A stretch of DNA of 64,000 nt from an uncultured Pelagibacteraceae bacterium (GCA_902579215.1 CACHGH010000003.1:20868-84867), one strand, 5' to 3'. Shown: positions 1-9,727, counted from the first letter of the stretch. Translations and numbers: made by a program. Notes: generated by a model not told the origin, from the sequence alone.

Positions 1-79
1 CCTTGATCAGAATATGATAAAACTATATCCATATGATATGACAAAGATTTGAATTAATTGTGTTAAAATAATGACTTAA

Positions 80-400
80 TTAGTTTGATGGCTTAAAATA
101 ACCAGATCCCTTTTTTCCAGAAAAAATTTCATTTATTAAAGGATGTTTTATTGGTTCTTCTGAATCATCAACTAATAAATTTTGTTCCGAAACATAGGCC
201 TCATAGGTTATTTCGTCATTTTCTGCAAGCAAATGATAAAACGGTTGATCTTTTCTTGGACGAACATTTTTTGGAATAGATTGATACCACTCTTCGGAAT
301 TGTTAAATTCGAAATCGACATCATAAATCACTCCTCTAAAATCAAAATGTTTATGCTTAACTACATCACCAATTGAAAATTTAGCTTTTTGGATAGCCAT
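80..400 (-). CDS. hspQ: Heat shock protein HspQ / hemimethylated-DNA-binding (YccV-like) family
   Basis: FSIGDVVKHKHFDFRGVIYDVD...QPFYHLLAEND...AYVSEQNL is characteristic of the HspQ/YccV family. Confidence 0.9.
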   Translation of the reverse strand: MAIQKAKFSIGDVVKHKHFDFRGVIYDVDFEFNNSEEWYQSIPKNVRPRKDQPFYHLLAENDEITYEAYVSEQNLLVDDSEEPIKHPLINEIFSGKKGSGYFKPSN

Positions 401-480
401 TACCTTAAATATGAATATTTAGAAAAAAAAATCAATAAAAAAAATATAAAACTTTTATTAATCTGTTATTATTCCACATT

Positions 481-1032
481 GTGAATAAATCTTTTGTCAA
501 ATTTGTCACAGACTATGGACCATTGTTGGTCTTCTTTTTTTATTATTATAATAGTGATAAAAATTTAAAGATTGCTATTCCACCCTTCATAGTTGCAACT
601 TTAGTAGCTATTATTATTGTATGGATTCTTGAAAAAAAATTACCAATGATTCCTTTAATAGGAGGAATTTTAATTACCTTATTTGGAGGATTAACAATTT
701 ATTTTAATAATCCAATATTCATATATATCAAACCAACTATAATAAATATTTTATTTGGTCTAGCTTTGTTGTTTGGTAAATATTTTACAAAAGAACCTAT
801 TCTGAAAAAGATGTTGGGTAAATCAATATCCTTGGATGATTTAGGTTGGCATATACTAAATAAACGTTGGATGTTATTTTTCTTTGGTTTAGCTATTTTA
901 AATGAATTAATTTGGAGAACTCAATCAGAAGAATTTTGGGTAAATTTTAAAGTATGGGGTATACTTCCGTTAACATTCATTTTCACAGCTTTTCAAATAT
1001 CCTTAATAAATAAATATAAAATAAATGAATAA
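481..1032 (+). CDS. yciB: Septation protein A / YciB (IspZ) inner membrane protein
   Basis: Multi-TM protein with FVTDYGPLLVFFFYY and GWHILNKRWMLFFFGLAILNELIWR motifs of IspZ/YciB. Confidence 0.88.
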   Translation: MNKSFVKFVTDYGPLLVFFFYYYNSDKNLKIAIPPFIVATLVAIIIVWILEKKLPMIPLIGGILITLFGGLTIYFNNPIFIYIKPTIINILFGLALLFGKYFTKEPILKKMLGKSISLDDLGWHILNKRWMLFFFGLAILNELIWRTQSEEFWVNFKVWGILPLTFIFTAFQISLINKYKINE

Positions 1033-1363
1033 AAATTTAAAATTAGTAGTTAATAACTCTTTAAAAAATATAGATGAAAAACTTTTCTTTGAAAAAGATG
1101 AGCTAAAAATTATTTTAAATTTATATGCGAAAATGGTTTCGGATGGTTCCTGGAAAGATTACGGTCTCAGTATTTCAAGTAAACAAATTGGTTTTAGTGT
1201 ATTTAAAAATGCAACAGAAAATGCCTCATACAAAATTTGTAAAAATTTAAAACCAAATAATAAAAATTTGAAATACCTAATAACAGATTTTAGAGGCAGA
1301 ATTCTAAAAAACTCATCTAGCTTGGAAAATTTGATTAAAAATATTAATTGGAAAAAACTTTAG
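1025..1363 (+). CDS. DUF2794 family protein
   Basis: Short alphaproteobacterial family (ELKIILNLYAKMVSDGSWKDYGLSISSKQIGFSVFKNATENASYKICK); overlaps yciB by 8 nt. Confidence 0.75.
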   Translation: MNKNLKLVVNNSLKNIDEKLFFEKDELKIILNLYAKMVSDGSWKDYGLSISSKQIGFSVFKNATENASYKICKNLKPNNKNLKYLITDFRGRILKNSSSLENLIKNINWKKL

Positions 1364-1374
1364 AAATTTTAGTA

Positions 1375-2136
1375 CTATCTTCTTTGTCCAAATAGTCTTA
1401 GCAACATTATGAAAAGGTTTATGAAATCCAAGTAAAGTGTTAGGGCGCCCATTACTGCTTTTTTTCCAATTAACTCTCCACTATCACTTGTACTATACAT
1501 ATTTTTAATTTTTTGTGTATCATACGCTGTTAAACCAACAAAGATAAGTACTCCAAGTATAGAGATCACAAAATACATCATTGAAGATTTCATAAATATA
1601 TTAACAAGTGACGCAATTATAATTCCTATTAAGCCCATCATTAAGAATGAACCAAGCTTTGTTAAGTCACGTTTTGTGGTATAGCCATATATGCTCATTG
1701 CTCCAAATGTAGCAGAAGTAATAAAGAAAACTCTTGCAACACTTGCCCCTGTGTAGACAAGTAATATCCAAGATAATGAAAGTCCCATTAAAGCAGAAAA
1801 AATCCAAAATACAGTTTGCGCCTTAGATGAGCTCATTTTGTTTATTCCAAAACTCATATAAAAAACTATTCCAAGTGGAGCCAACATTACTATCCATTTT
1901 AAACCAGAAAAAAATAATGCATTACCCAAGCTTGTAAATCCTGCGATAGCACCACTAGAGTCTGTTACAACAGACATTTTAAATGATAAAAGAGCTATAA
2001 TTCCAGTAAGCAAAACACCAGTAGCCATGTAATTATAAACTTTAAGCATGTAGGCTCGTAAGCCTTCATCCATCACTACTGTAGATTTTTGTGCTTCTTT
2101 GACTTTGTTTAAAATATTTTGCTTATTAAATTCCAT
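1375..2136 (-). CDS. Bax inhibitor-1/YccA family membrane protein
   Basis: 7-TM, GLTAYDTQKIKNMY signature near C-terminus. Confidence 0.88.
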   Translation of the reverse strand: MEFNKQNILNKVKEAQKSTVVMDEGLRAYMLKVYNYMATGVLLTGIIALLSFKMSVVTDSSGAIAGFTSLGNALFFSGLKWIVMLAPLGIVFYMSFGINKMSSSKAQTVFWIFSALMGLSLSWILLVYTGASVARVFFITSATFGAMSIYGYTTKRDLTKLGSFLMMGLIGIIIASLVNIFMKSSMMYFVISILGVLIFVGLTAYDTQKIKNMYSTSDSGELIGKKAVMGALTLYLDFINLFIMLLRLFGQRR

Positions 2137-2211
2137 ATTAGTTATATATATAATAGCCTTTTACTATTTATTCAAGATGTCTTACAAAGCTTAAAAAATA
2201 TTTAATATTCA

Positions 2212-3249
2212 ATGAATTATAAAAAACTTGGAAATACTGATATTAAAGTTAGTACAATTTCTCTTGGTACTATGACTTGGGGAGAACAAAATTCTGAAGC
2301 TGATGGTTTTGAACAAATGGACTACGCTTTAGATCAGGGTATAAACTTTTTTGATACAGCCGAGATATATTCTGTACCGCCAAAAGAAGAAACATTTGGC
2401 CACACTGAAGAAATTATTGGAAATTGGCTTAAGAAAACAAAAAATAGAGATAAAATAATTCTTGCAAGTAAAGTTGCTGGCCCAATGAGGCCTTACGTCA
2501 GAGGAGGTGGTTACCAATTTGGTAAAAAAACTATGACCGAAGCAGTTGAGGGTAGCCTTAAAAGATTAAAGACTGATTATTTAGATTTATATCAATTACA
2601 TTGGCCAGAGAGAAACACTAATATGTTTGGAACTCTTGGTTATGTACATAAAGAAGAAAATGATTGGAACAAATTTGAAGATGTCTTAGGAAATCTAAAA
2701 GAATTTATAAGTCAAGGAAAGATAAGATATATTGGTTTATCAAATGAAACACCATGGGGTACTAATAAATTTTTGGAAATCTCTAAAGATCATAATCTTC
2801 CAAGAATGATGTCAATTCAAAACCCTTACAGTTTATTAAATAGAACTTATGAAGTTGGGCTTGCAGAAATTTCAATTAGAGAAGAAATAGGCCTTCTAGC
2901 CTATTCACCATTGGCGGGTGGATATTTATCTGGAAAATATAGAAATAATCAACTACCAAAAAATTCTAGAATAGCGCTAGATCCAAAATTTTGGACAAGA
3001 TATAATAAACCAAATACTAGTAAAGCAGTAGATGCTTACTATGAAATAGCAAAAAAAAATAATCTAGATTTGGCACAAATGTCCTTAAAATTTTGCGAAA
3101 TTCAACCATTTATGACAAGTGTTATAATAGGAGCAACTACAATGGAGCAGTTGAAATCAAATATAGAAAGTGTAAATGTAAAATTATCAAACGAAATAAT
3201 TAAAGAAATTAATGATGTTCAAAAAATATACTCAAATCCATGTCCATAA
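2212..3249 (+). CDS. Aldo/keto reductase (Tas-like)
   Basis: MNYKKLGNTDIKVSTISLGTMTWGEQN...FFDTAEIYSVPP...LDLYQLHWP. Confidence 0.9.
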   Translation: MNYKKLGNTDIKVSTISLGTMTWGEQNSEADGFEQMDYALDQGINFFDTAEIYSVPPKEETFGHTEEIIGNWLKKTKNRDKIILASKVAGPMRPYVRGGGYQFGKKTMTEAVEGSLKRLKTDYLDLYQLHWPERNTNMFGTLGYVHKEENDWNKFEDVLGNLKEFISQGKIRYIGLSNETPWGTNKFLEISKDHNLPRMMSIQNPYSLLNRTYEVGLAEISIREEIGLLAYSPLAGGYLSGKYRNNQLPKNSRIALDPKFWTRYNKPNTSKAVDAYYEIAKKNNLDLAQMSLKFCEIQPFMTSVIIGATTMEQLKSNIESVNVKLSNEIIKEINDVQKIYSNPCP

Positions 3250-3749
3250 TTAAATATTTAACAGTTATTTTTCTAACAACTTTTTTTTTAACGCAAAAAG
3301 CGTTATCAGAAGAAGTTAAAAAAGTTGGAAAATTTAAAGACTGGGAAACAATAGTAGTAAAGAGTGAAGGGGAATTATTATGCTTTGCTCAAACAAAACC
3401 AGTTTTACAATCTCCAAAAAATAATCCTAGGGAAGCTAGACTCTTTGTATCTTTTAGACCTAATGAAAAAATTTTGGATGAAATAAGTATAACACCTGGT
3501 TATGAGTTTAATAAAAAAAATTCAATTATAGCTAAATCAGGAAAGAATAAATACAAGTTTGATATTTCGCAAGATAGTTTTGCTTGGATAGCAGATAATA
3601 AACAAGAAAAAAAAATGATTAGGACAATGAAAAAAGGGTCAAGAATTATGATTACTGGTTATAATCAAAAAGGCTCACAAACAATTGATCACTACTCTTT
3701 ATTAGGATTCTCAAAGGCATATGGCGCTGCAAAAAAAAGTTGCAGTTAG
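3240..3749 (+). CDS. Invasion-associated locus B (IalB)-like exported protein
   Basis: Signal peptide, then FKDWETIVVKSEGELLCFAQTKP, IalB-like. Confidence 0.72.
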   Translation: MSIIKYLTVIFLTTFFLTQKALSEEVKKVGKFKDWETIVVKSEGELLCFAQTKPVLQSPKNNPREARLFVSFRPNEKILDEISITPGYEFNKKNSIIAKSGKNKYKFDISQDSFAWIADNKQEKKMIRTMKKGSRIMITGYNQKGSQTIDHYSLLGFSKAYGAAKKSCS

Positions 3750-3755
3750 TTATTA

Positions 3756-4940
3756 ATGAAATCAAAAAAGAAAATTGTATTAGCCTATTCAGGAGGTCTA
3801 GATACATCAATAATTTTAAAATGGCTTCAAGAAAACTTTAATGCAGAAGTTATCGCTTACACAGCTGACATTGGTCAAGAAATAGATAGAAAAAAAATAT
3901 ATAAAAATGCAAAAAGATTAGGTGTAAAAAAAATAATAATTAAAGATTTAAAAGATACTTTTGTTAAAGATTATATTTACCCTATGATAAGAGGTCACGC
4001 TATTTATGAAGGTGTTTATTTATTAGGAACTTCTATTGCAAGACCATTAATAGCAAAAGATCAAATAAGAGTTGCCAAAAAATATAAAGCATATGCTGTT
4101 TCTCATGGATCTACAGGAAAAGGTAATGATCAAGTAAGATTTGAACTTGGCTATCATTATTTTGGACCAAAAATAAAAATTATTGCCCCTTGGAGAATTT
4201 GGAAACTTAAATCAAGAACAGACCTAATTAATTATGCAAAAAAATATAAAATAGTAATTCCAAAAGATAAAAAGGGCGCTCCACCATTTTCTGTGGACGA
4301 TAATTTATTTCATACATCAACTGAAGGAAAAGCTTTAGAAAATCCAAAAAATTCAGCTCCAGAATTTATTTTTCAAAGAACAACTTCACCAGAAAAAGCA
4401 CCCAATAAAGCAACATTTGTAACTATAAACTTTAAAAATAGCGACCCAGTTGGAATTAATGGTAAAAAATTATCTCCATCAAAATTATTAGAAAAATTAA
4501 ACACGCTTGCCGGTAAAAATGGAATTGGAAGAGTGGATTTAGTTGAAAATAGATTTATAGGAATAAAGTCTAGAGGTGTTTATGAAACCCCTGGAGGAAC
4601 TTTATTAATTAATGCTCATAGAGCAATAGAGTCGGTAACATTAGACAAAAACACCATGCACAAAAAAGACGAGATAATGCCAAAATATGCAGAACTTATT
4701 TACAATGGTTATTGGTATTCAAAGACAAGATTTAAACTTCAAAAAATTGTTGATCAAAAAAGAAATAAAGTAAACGGATCTGTTAAACTTAAACTATATA
4801 AAGGAAATGTTACGATTGTATCTAGACAAACTAAAAGTACTGCTTATTCAATGAAAAAAGTTTCTTTTGAAGAAAACAAAACATTTAATAAATCAAATGT
4901 TGAAAGATTTATAAATTTTCATAAAAAAAAGCTAATCTAG
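3756..4940 (+). CDS. argG: Argininosuccinate synthase
   Basis: KKIVLAYSGGLDTSIILKWL N-terminus, HGSTGKGNDQVRFELGY. Confidence 0.97.
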   Translation: MKSKKKIVLAYSGGLDTSIILKWLQENFNAEVIAYTADIGQEIDRKKIYKNAKRLGVKKIIIKDLKDTFVKDYIYPMIRGHAIYEGVYLLGTSIARPLIAKDQIRVAKKYKAYAVSHGSTGKGNDQVRFELGYHYFGPKIKIIAPWRIWKLKSRTDLINYAKKYKIVIPKDKKGAPPFSVDDNLFHTSTEGKALENPKNSAPEFIFQRTTSPEKAPNKATFVTINFKNSDPVGINGKKLSPSKLLEKLNTLAGKNGIGRVDLVENRFIGIKSRGVYETPGGTLLINAHRAIESVTLDKNTMHKKDEIMPKYAELIYNGYWYSKTRFKLQKIVDQKRNKVNGSVKLKLYKGNVTIVSRQTKSTAYSMKKVSFEENKTFNKSNVERFINFHKKKLI

Positions 4941-5152
4941 TTTTTTTTATCACTTTTTCTAGGATCTGGAATTTTACCAAAAGCAAATCTCATAACAATC
5001 AATAGTGCCCATCCAAGAGCCATGGTTGATAAGATTATATATATAAATGCCATAGCATCGCTTTTTGCAAAAGCTTCGAGATCAGCACCAAAATAAATTA
5101 TATTCCAAAATAAGAAGAAAAATAACTCATATATAATTATAATTTTAAACAT
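4937..5152 (-). CDS. Small hypothetical membrane protein (2 TM)
   Basis: 71-aa ORF with two hydrophobic segments in convergent orientation to argG. Confidence 0.55.
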   Translation of the reverse strand: MFKIIIIYELFFFLFWNIIYFGADLEAFAKSDAMAFIYIILSTMALGWALLIVMRFAFGKIPDPRKSDKKN

Positions 5153-5238
5153 AAACTGATGAAGTCATTACAACTACTTTAGAATTATTCCAATTTTTAA
5201 TATCTATATTTTGTCGCACGTAACAAATTAAGCTTTAA

Positions 5239-5652
5239 TTGTTAAGTAATATATTGATTATCCCAATAATGGAGAAAATTACAAAAAATCTTCAATTTGT
5301 TTTATTATCAATAATTCTAGTTAGCACCCTAATTGCTGTTGGGATTGAAATAAAAACTATGTTGTTAAATCGATCAGTTACATTGGCTGATTTACTATTA
5401 TTATTTCTATACCTAGAAGTACTTGCGATGGTTAGAGTCTTTTGGGATCAGCAATCAATTAGTATTACTTTGCCATTGCTTATAGCAATAACTGCGCTAT
5501 CACGATTTATCATTTTACAAGGTAAAGAAATGGATCCATCTGGATTAGTTTATGAAGCTGTGGCAATTGTTCTTATAGCTTCGGCTATAGTTATTTTAAG
5601 ATTAAGACATAGTGACAAACTTGGGATTACAACAAAAAGAAATCGTAAATAA
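5239..5652 (+). CDS. Phosphate-starvation-inducible PsiE family membrane protein
   Basis: LADLLLLFLYLEVLAMVRVFW...ITALSRFIILQGKEMDP typical of PsiE. Confidence 0.8.
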   Translation: MLSNILIIPIMEKITKNLQFVLLSIILVSTLIAVGIEIKTMLLNRSVTLADLLLLFLYLEVLAMVRVFWDQQSISITLPLLIAITALSRFIILQGKEMDPSGLVYEAVAIVLIASAIVILRLRHSDKLGITTKRNRK

Positions 5653-5663
5653 ATTTAATATAA

Positions 5664-6377
5664 ATGACAGCTAAGTATTTAATTTTTGGTGCAACTGGTT
5701 CGATCGGATCAAGCCTAACAGAACAGTTAAAAAATTCAAAATATGATAATGTTCATCTAGTTGGTAGAAATGAAAACGAAGTGAAATCTATATCAGAAAA
5801 TAAAGGTTACACTTTTACTGTTGCGGATGTTTTAGAGGATAAATTTGTCGAAAAAGTTAAAGCCGACATAGATGATGTAAAAGGAATTGCTTATTGTGTA
5901 GGCTCTATTGATTTAAAACCAATGAGAATGGTAAATGAACAAGATTTTAATAAATGCATGAAACTAAATCTTTATTCTGCATTTGATATTATAAAAGGTT
6001 ACCAAGAAAGTTTAAAAAAAAACAAAGGTTCAATTGTTCTATTTTCTACTATTGCAGCTCAAAGAGGTTTTACAAACCATTCGATTATTGCATCAACAAA
6101 AGCAGCTGTAGAAGGCTTAACAGTCTCACTTGCCGCTGAGTTTGCTCCAAATATAAGAGTTAATTGTATAGCCCCAAGTTTAACAAAATCAAAAATATCT
6201 CAACCTATACTAAAAAGTACTCCTGTAGCTGAAGGTATTGCGAAAGCACATCCAATGAAACGAATTGGTGAAGGAAAAGATGCAGCAGCTATGGCTAAAT
6301 TTTTACTTACAGAAGAAAGTTCTTGGATCACTGGTCAAATAATTGGTGTAGACGGTGGTAGATCATCATTAAGTTAA
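5664..6377 (+). CDS. SDR family oxidoreductase
   Basis: IFGATGSIGSSL cofactor motif; STKAAVEGL; C-terminal WITGQIIGVDGG. Confidence 0.92.
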   Translation: MTAKYLIFGATGSIGSSLTEQLKNSKYDNVHLVGRNENEVKSISENKGYTFTVADVLEDKFVEKVKADIDDVKGIAYCVGSIDLKPMRMVNEQDFNKCMKLNLYSAFDIIKGYQESLKKNKGSIVLFSTIAAQRGFTNHSIIASTKAAVEGLTVSLAAEFAPNIRVNCIAPSLTKSKISQPILKSTPVAEGIAKAHPMKRIGEGKDAAAMAKFLLTEESSWITGQIIGVDGGRSSLS

Positions 6378-6388
6378 AAAAATAGTTT

Positions 6389-6610
6389 ATGAAGTATAAT
6401 ATTGATGAGGTCATTGGTATGGCTTGGTCTGACAAAATTTCGTTTGAAGAAATAAAAAAAAAATTTGGTCTAAAAGAAAAAGAAGTTATTTCTTTAATGA
6501 GAAAAAGTTTGAAGAAAAAAAGCTATGTAGTGTGGAGAAAAAGAGTAAGGGGCCGCGCATCTAAACATAGAAAAAAAACTCGTTCAAAATTAAAATATTA
6601 TGATTTTTGA
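6389..6610 (+). CDS. TIGR03643/DUF2805 family small basic protein
   Basis: AWSDKISFEEIKKKFGLKEKEVISLMRKSLKKKSYVVWRKRVRGRASKHRKK; a family often found near photolyase genes. Confidence 0.82.
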   Translation: MKYNIDEVIGMAWSDKISFEEIKKKFGLKEKEVISLMRKSLKKKSYVVWRKRVRGRASKHRKKTRSKLKYYDF

Positions 6611-7745
6611 ACCATCAAAAATTTTTGCTGTTGATAAGTTAGATAGTTTTATTGAAAAAAATCTTATCGAATATTCCAGGCTAAGGAATTTTGATTTTGG
6701 AACAGATAAAAGATCAAATATCTCAACTTTGTCACCATATGTAACTCACGGAATAATAAATGAAACAGAAATTATTAGTAAAAGTTTAAAAAAATATCCA
6801 TTTATTAAAATTGAAAAATTTATTCAAGAAGTTTTGTGGAGAGTTTATTGGAAAGGATGGTTAGAATTAAGACCAAATGTATGGTCAGATTATCTTTTAG
6901 ATTTGAAAAAGACGAAGCAGGAATATAGTAAAAATAAAAATTATATAGAAGCTATTGAGGGTAAAACTAAAATCGAATGTTTCAATTCATGGGTAATTGA
7001 GTTAAAAAATTTTAATTATCTTCATAATCATACGAGAATGTGGTTTGCAAGTATTTGGATCTTTACTCTTGGTTTACCCTGGCAATTAGGTGCTGAGTTT
7101 TTCATGAAATATCTTTTTGATGGGGATAGTGCTTCTAATACTTTGGGTTGGAGATGGGTTGCAGGTATTCAAACCAAAGGCAAAAATTATGTTGCTTTAG
7201 AGTGGAATATAAAAAAGTTCACTAATAATAGGTTTAGTAATATTAAACTTAATGAAAATCCAGTCCCAGTTGTAGATGATAGAAATTATTCTATTCTTAA
7301 TAATGATTTTATAAATTCAAATTTATCTAGCAGCCAGGATCTATTAATATTTGAAAATAATTTATCTTTTGAACAATCTAACTTTAATGATCAATCATTT
7401 AAAAATATTTATTTTGTATTTAATGGAAATGAAACTAGACAAATAAAACTAGATGAAAAGGTTCTTAACTTTAAAAGGTCTCTTATAAATAATCAAATTG
7501 AAGATTTAAAGAATAAATCTTTAAATTGTAAAATGATTAATGTTCAAGATTTAAAAGATATGAAGGAAAATTTATTGGCTTTGTATCCGTGTGTAGGAGA
7601 AAATCTAGACTTTATAAAATCAAATAATCTAAAAAATATTTCTTTTTTATATAGAAAGATTGATCAATTTTCTTGGAAATATAGCAATAAAGGTTTTTTC
7701 AATTTTAAGAATTATATTCCAAAGATAGTACAAAAATTTATTTAA
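6600..7745 (+). CDS. Cryptochrome/photolyase FAD-binding-domain protein lacking the N-terminal antenna domain
   Basis: FAD_binding_7-like ISTLSPYVTHGIIN...FIQEVLWRVYWKGWLELRP...DGDSASNTLGWRWVAGIQTKGKNYVA; N-terminus starts directly at the helical FAD domain. Confidence 0.82.
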   Translation: MIFEPSKIFAVDKLDSFIEKNLIEYSRLRNFDFGTDKRSNISTLSPYVTHGIINETEIISKSLKKYPFIKIEKFIQEVLWRVYWKGWLELRPNVWSDYLLDLKKTKQEYSKNKNYIEAIEGKTKIECFNSWVIELKNFNYLHNHTRMWFASIWIFTLGLPWQLGAEFFMKYLFDGDSASNTLGWRWVAGIQTKGKNYVALEWNIKKFTNNRFSNIKLNENPVPVVDDRNYSILNNDFINSNLSSSQDLLIFENNLSFEQSNFNDQSFKNIYFVFNGNETRQIKLDEKVLNFKRSLINNQIEDLKNKSLNCKMINVQDLKDMKENLLALYPCVGENLDFIKSNNLKNISFLYRKIDQFSWKYSNKGFFNFKNYIPKIVQKFI

Positions 7746-7863
7746 AAGAACATCTTTTAGAACAATACTTCACTCGATCCCAATTTAATCTCCATTTTTT
7801 TCTCCATACAAACGATCTTTTACAAACTGGACAAGTTTTAGAAGGTAAATTTTGTTTTTTCAT
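7738..7863 (-). CDS. DUF2256-like small zinc-ribbon protein (41 aa, not in the supplied ORF track)
   Basis: Hand translation of minus strand: MKKQNLPSKTCPVCKRSFVWRKKWRLNWDRVKYCSKRCSFK*; CxxC...CxxxC pattern; ATGA start/stop overlap with the upstream DCC-family gene. Confidence 0.85.
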   Translation of the reverse strand: MKKQNLPSKTCPVCKRSFVWRKKWRLNWDRVKYCSKRCSFK

Positions 7864-8210
7864 TTTAGTTGGTGTTTATTTTTTAAAAATAAAAAGTAAG
7901 CAATCACTTCATAACCATAATGAAATAAAATAAATAAAGGCTTAATTGAAAATATTTTTGCTAGAAAATTATATTTAGGAATTTTTGACCATACAATGAC
8001 AAAAGCTTTTGCACCCCCTACCACCTTTCCATCATCAACTACATGAAGTCTTCTTAATAATTCTTCTTGTGATTTTGAGGTTAATTTTAAAGCCTCTTCA
8101 TTATTTGTAATATCAATCCATTCTAAATTGCTATCAGCAATCTTTTTATAGTGATTGATCTCTAATCTACAAATATTACAGGAATTATTAAAAAAAACTT
8201 TAATTGCCAT
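7860..8210 (-). CDS. DUF393 / thiol-disulfide oxidoreductase DCC family
   Basis: VFFNNSCNICRLEINHYKK N-terminal CxxC motif of DCC proteins. Confidence 0.85.
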   Translation of the reverse strand: MAIKVFFNNSCNICRLEINHYKKIADSNLEWIDITNNEEALKLTSKSQEELLRRLHVVDDGKVVGGAKAFVIVWSKIPKYNFLAKIFSIKPLFILFHYGYEVIAYFLFLKNKHQLK

Positions 8211-9696
8211 ATGTATTTTTATTTATAAATTTTTCTGCTTCTGACAATATTAATTTTTTTCTCTCTGGTTTCATTTTGTCAAAAATTCTCACCATCATTG
8301 ATAATCTTGGATTTTTTAAAAAGAACGATCTATTTCTATTTATAAATCTCCAATACAATCCATCCATAGTATTACACCAATCACCTTTCTTAAAATCCAT
8401 CATTTTCATAAAGTAACTTGATCCACAAATATATGGTTTAGTTGCAAATATTCCACCATCACTGAACAACCCCATACCATAAACATTTGGTACCATTACC
8501 CAATCAGATGAGTCTACAAACATTTCCATAAACCATTTATAAACAATTTTAGGTTTTAGCTCGCATAAATTCATTATATTTGAAAGTATCATTAATCTTT
8601 CAATATGATGTGACCAACCATGATTTAATGCATTTTTAATTGCATAGTCTAATGGTGGTAAACCTGTTGTACCATCATACCAGGAGTCCTTCATTTTTCT
8701 ATTTTGTTTAAAGAAATTTCTTATTTCCATTTCATCACTATATTTTTGATAAACTCCTCTCATAAATTCTCTCCATCCAATAACTTGCCTCACATAGCCT
8801 TCTAATGAATTAAGTCTAATCTTATTATTTTTATGAAATTCTAAAGTTTTAGAAATTATAAATTCAGGTGTTATAAGACCTAAATTAATATAAGGGCTTA
8901 AGGCACTATGAAATAAAATGTTATTTCCTTGATCAACTGCATCTTCATAATCACCGAATAAATTTAATTTCTCTTTTAAAAAAAAATTCAAAAGTTTAAC
9001 AACATCATTATACTCAGTTGCAAGCCAAAAACTTTTAGTGTTTCCCGGATGGTCCTTAAACATTTTTTCAACAATAGGTTTTAAATTTTTTGTATGTTTT
9101 GTTTCAGTTATGCTTGGAAACTTTGGAACTGTTATGTTTTTGGGTAGTTTCTTTCTATTATCCTCATCAAAACTCCATTTGCCGCCCTCGGGATTTCCAT
9201 CTTTTTTCATTAATATATTTAATTTTTGTCTTGTACCTTTATAAAAAGTTGCCATGAAAGGTCTTTTGTTTTTTGATAGGTAATCATTAAATTCTTCTCT
9301 AGTATTTAAAAACATTGGTGATTTAATTTTATTCCAAGTTAGACCATTTTTTTTAACAAAATTTTGTACTTTTTTTTCAAAAAATTTATCTTCAATTTCA
9401 AAACTTGTGATTTCTTTAATTTTTTTTAACTTAATAAATTTTTTAATTTTTTCTAAATAATTTTTTTTAAAATCACTTGAATCAATTTTAGTGTATTCAA
9501 CTTTGAATTTATTTTTCTTTAGATGATCTGAGTGAGATCTCATAGCAGACAGAAATAGTAGAATTTTTAGTTTATGATGCTTTTCGTAGGTGCATAGCTC
9601 ATGATCTTCAGCCATAAAAAAAGTATGATCATTTTTAAAATCATTTAAATGTTTTAATGGAAATAATTGATTTCCTAATATGAAAAATAACTTCAT
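8200..9696 (-). CDS. Cryptochrome/deoxyribodipyrimidine photolyase-related protein (prokaryotic FeS-BCP/(6-4) photolyase-like clade)
   Basis: LFFILGNQLFPLKHL N-terminus; GYVRQVIGWREFMRGVY; WSHHIERLMILSNIMNL; WVMVPNVYGMGLFSDGG. Confidence 0.9.
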   Translation of the reverse strand: MKLFFILGNQLFPLKHLNDFKNDHTFFMAEDHELCTYEKHHKLKILLFLSAMRSHSDHLKKNKFKVEYTKIDSSDFKKNYLEKIKKFIKLKKIKEITSFEIEDKFFEKKVQNFVKKNGLTWNKIKSPMFLNTREEFNDYLSKNKRPFMATFYKGTRQKLNILMKKDGNPEGGKWSFDEDNRKKLPKNITVPKFPSITETKHTKNLKPIVEKMFKDHPGNTKSFWLATEYNDVVKLLNFFLKEKLNLFGDYEDAVDQGNNILFHSALSPYINLGLITPEFIISKTLEFHKNNKIRLNSLEGYVRQVIGWREFMRGVYQKYSDEMEIRNFFKQNRKMKDSWYDGTTGLPPLDYAIKNALNHGWSHHIERLMILSNIMNLCELKPKIVYKWFMEMFVDSSDWVMVPNVYGMGLFSDGGIFATKPYICGSSYFMKMMDFKKGDWCNTMDGLYWRFINRNRSFFLKNPRLSMMVRIFDKMKPERKKLILSEAEKFINKNTYGN

Positions 9697-9727
9697 ACAG
9701 AAATTATAAATAATTTAATTGTAAAAA

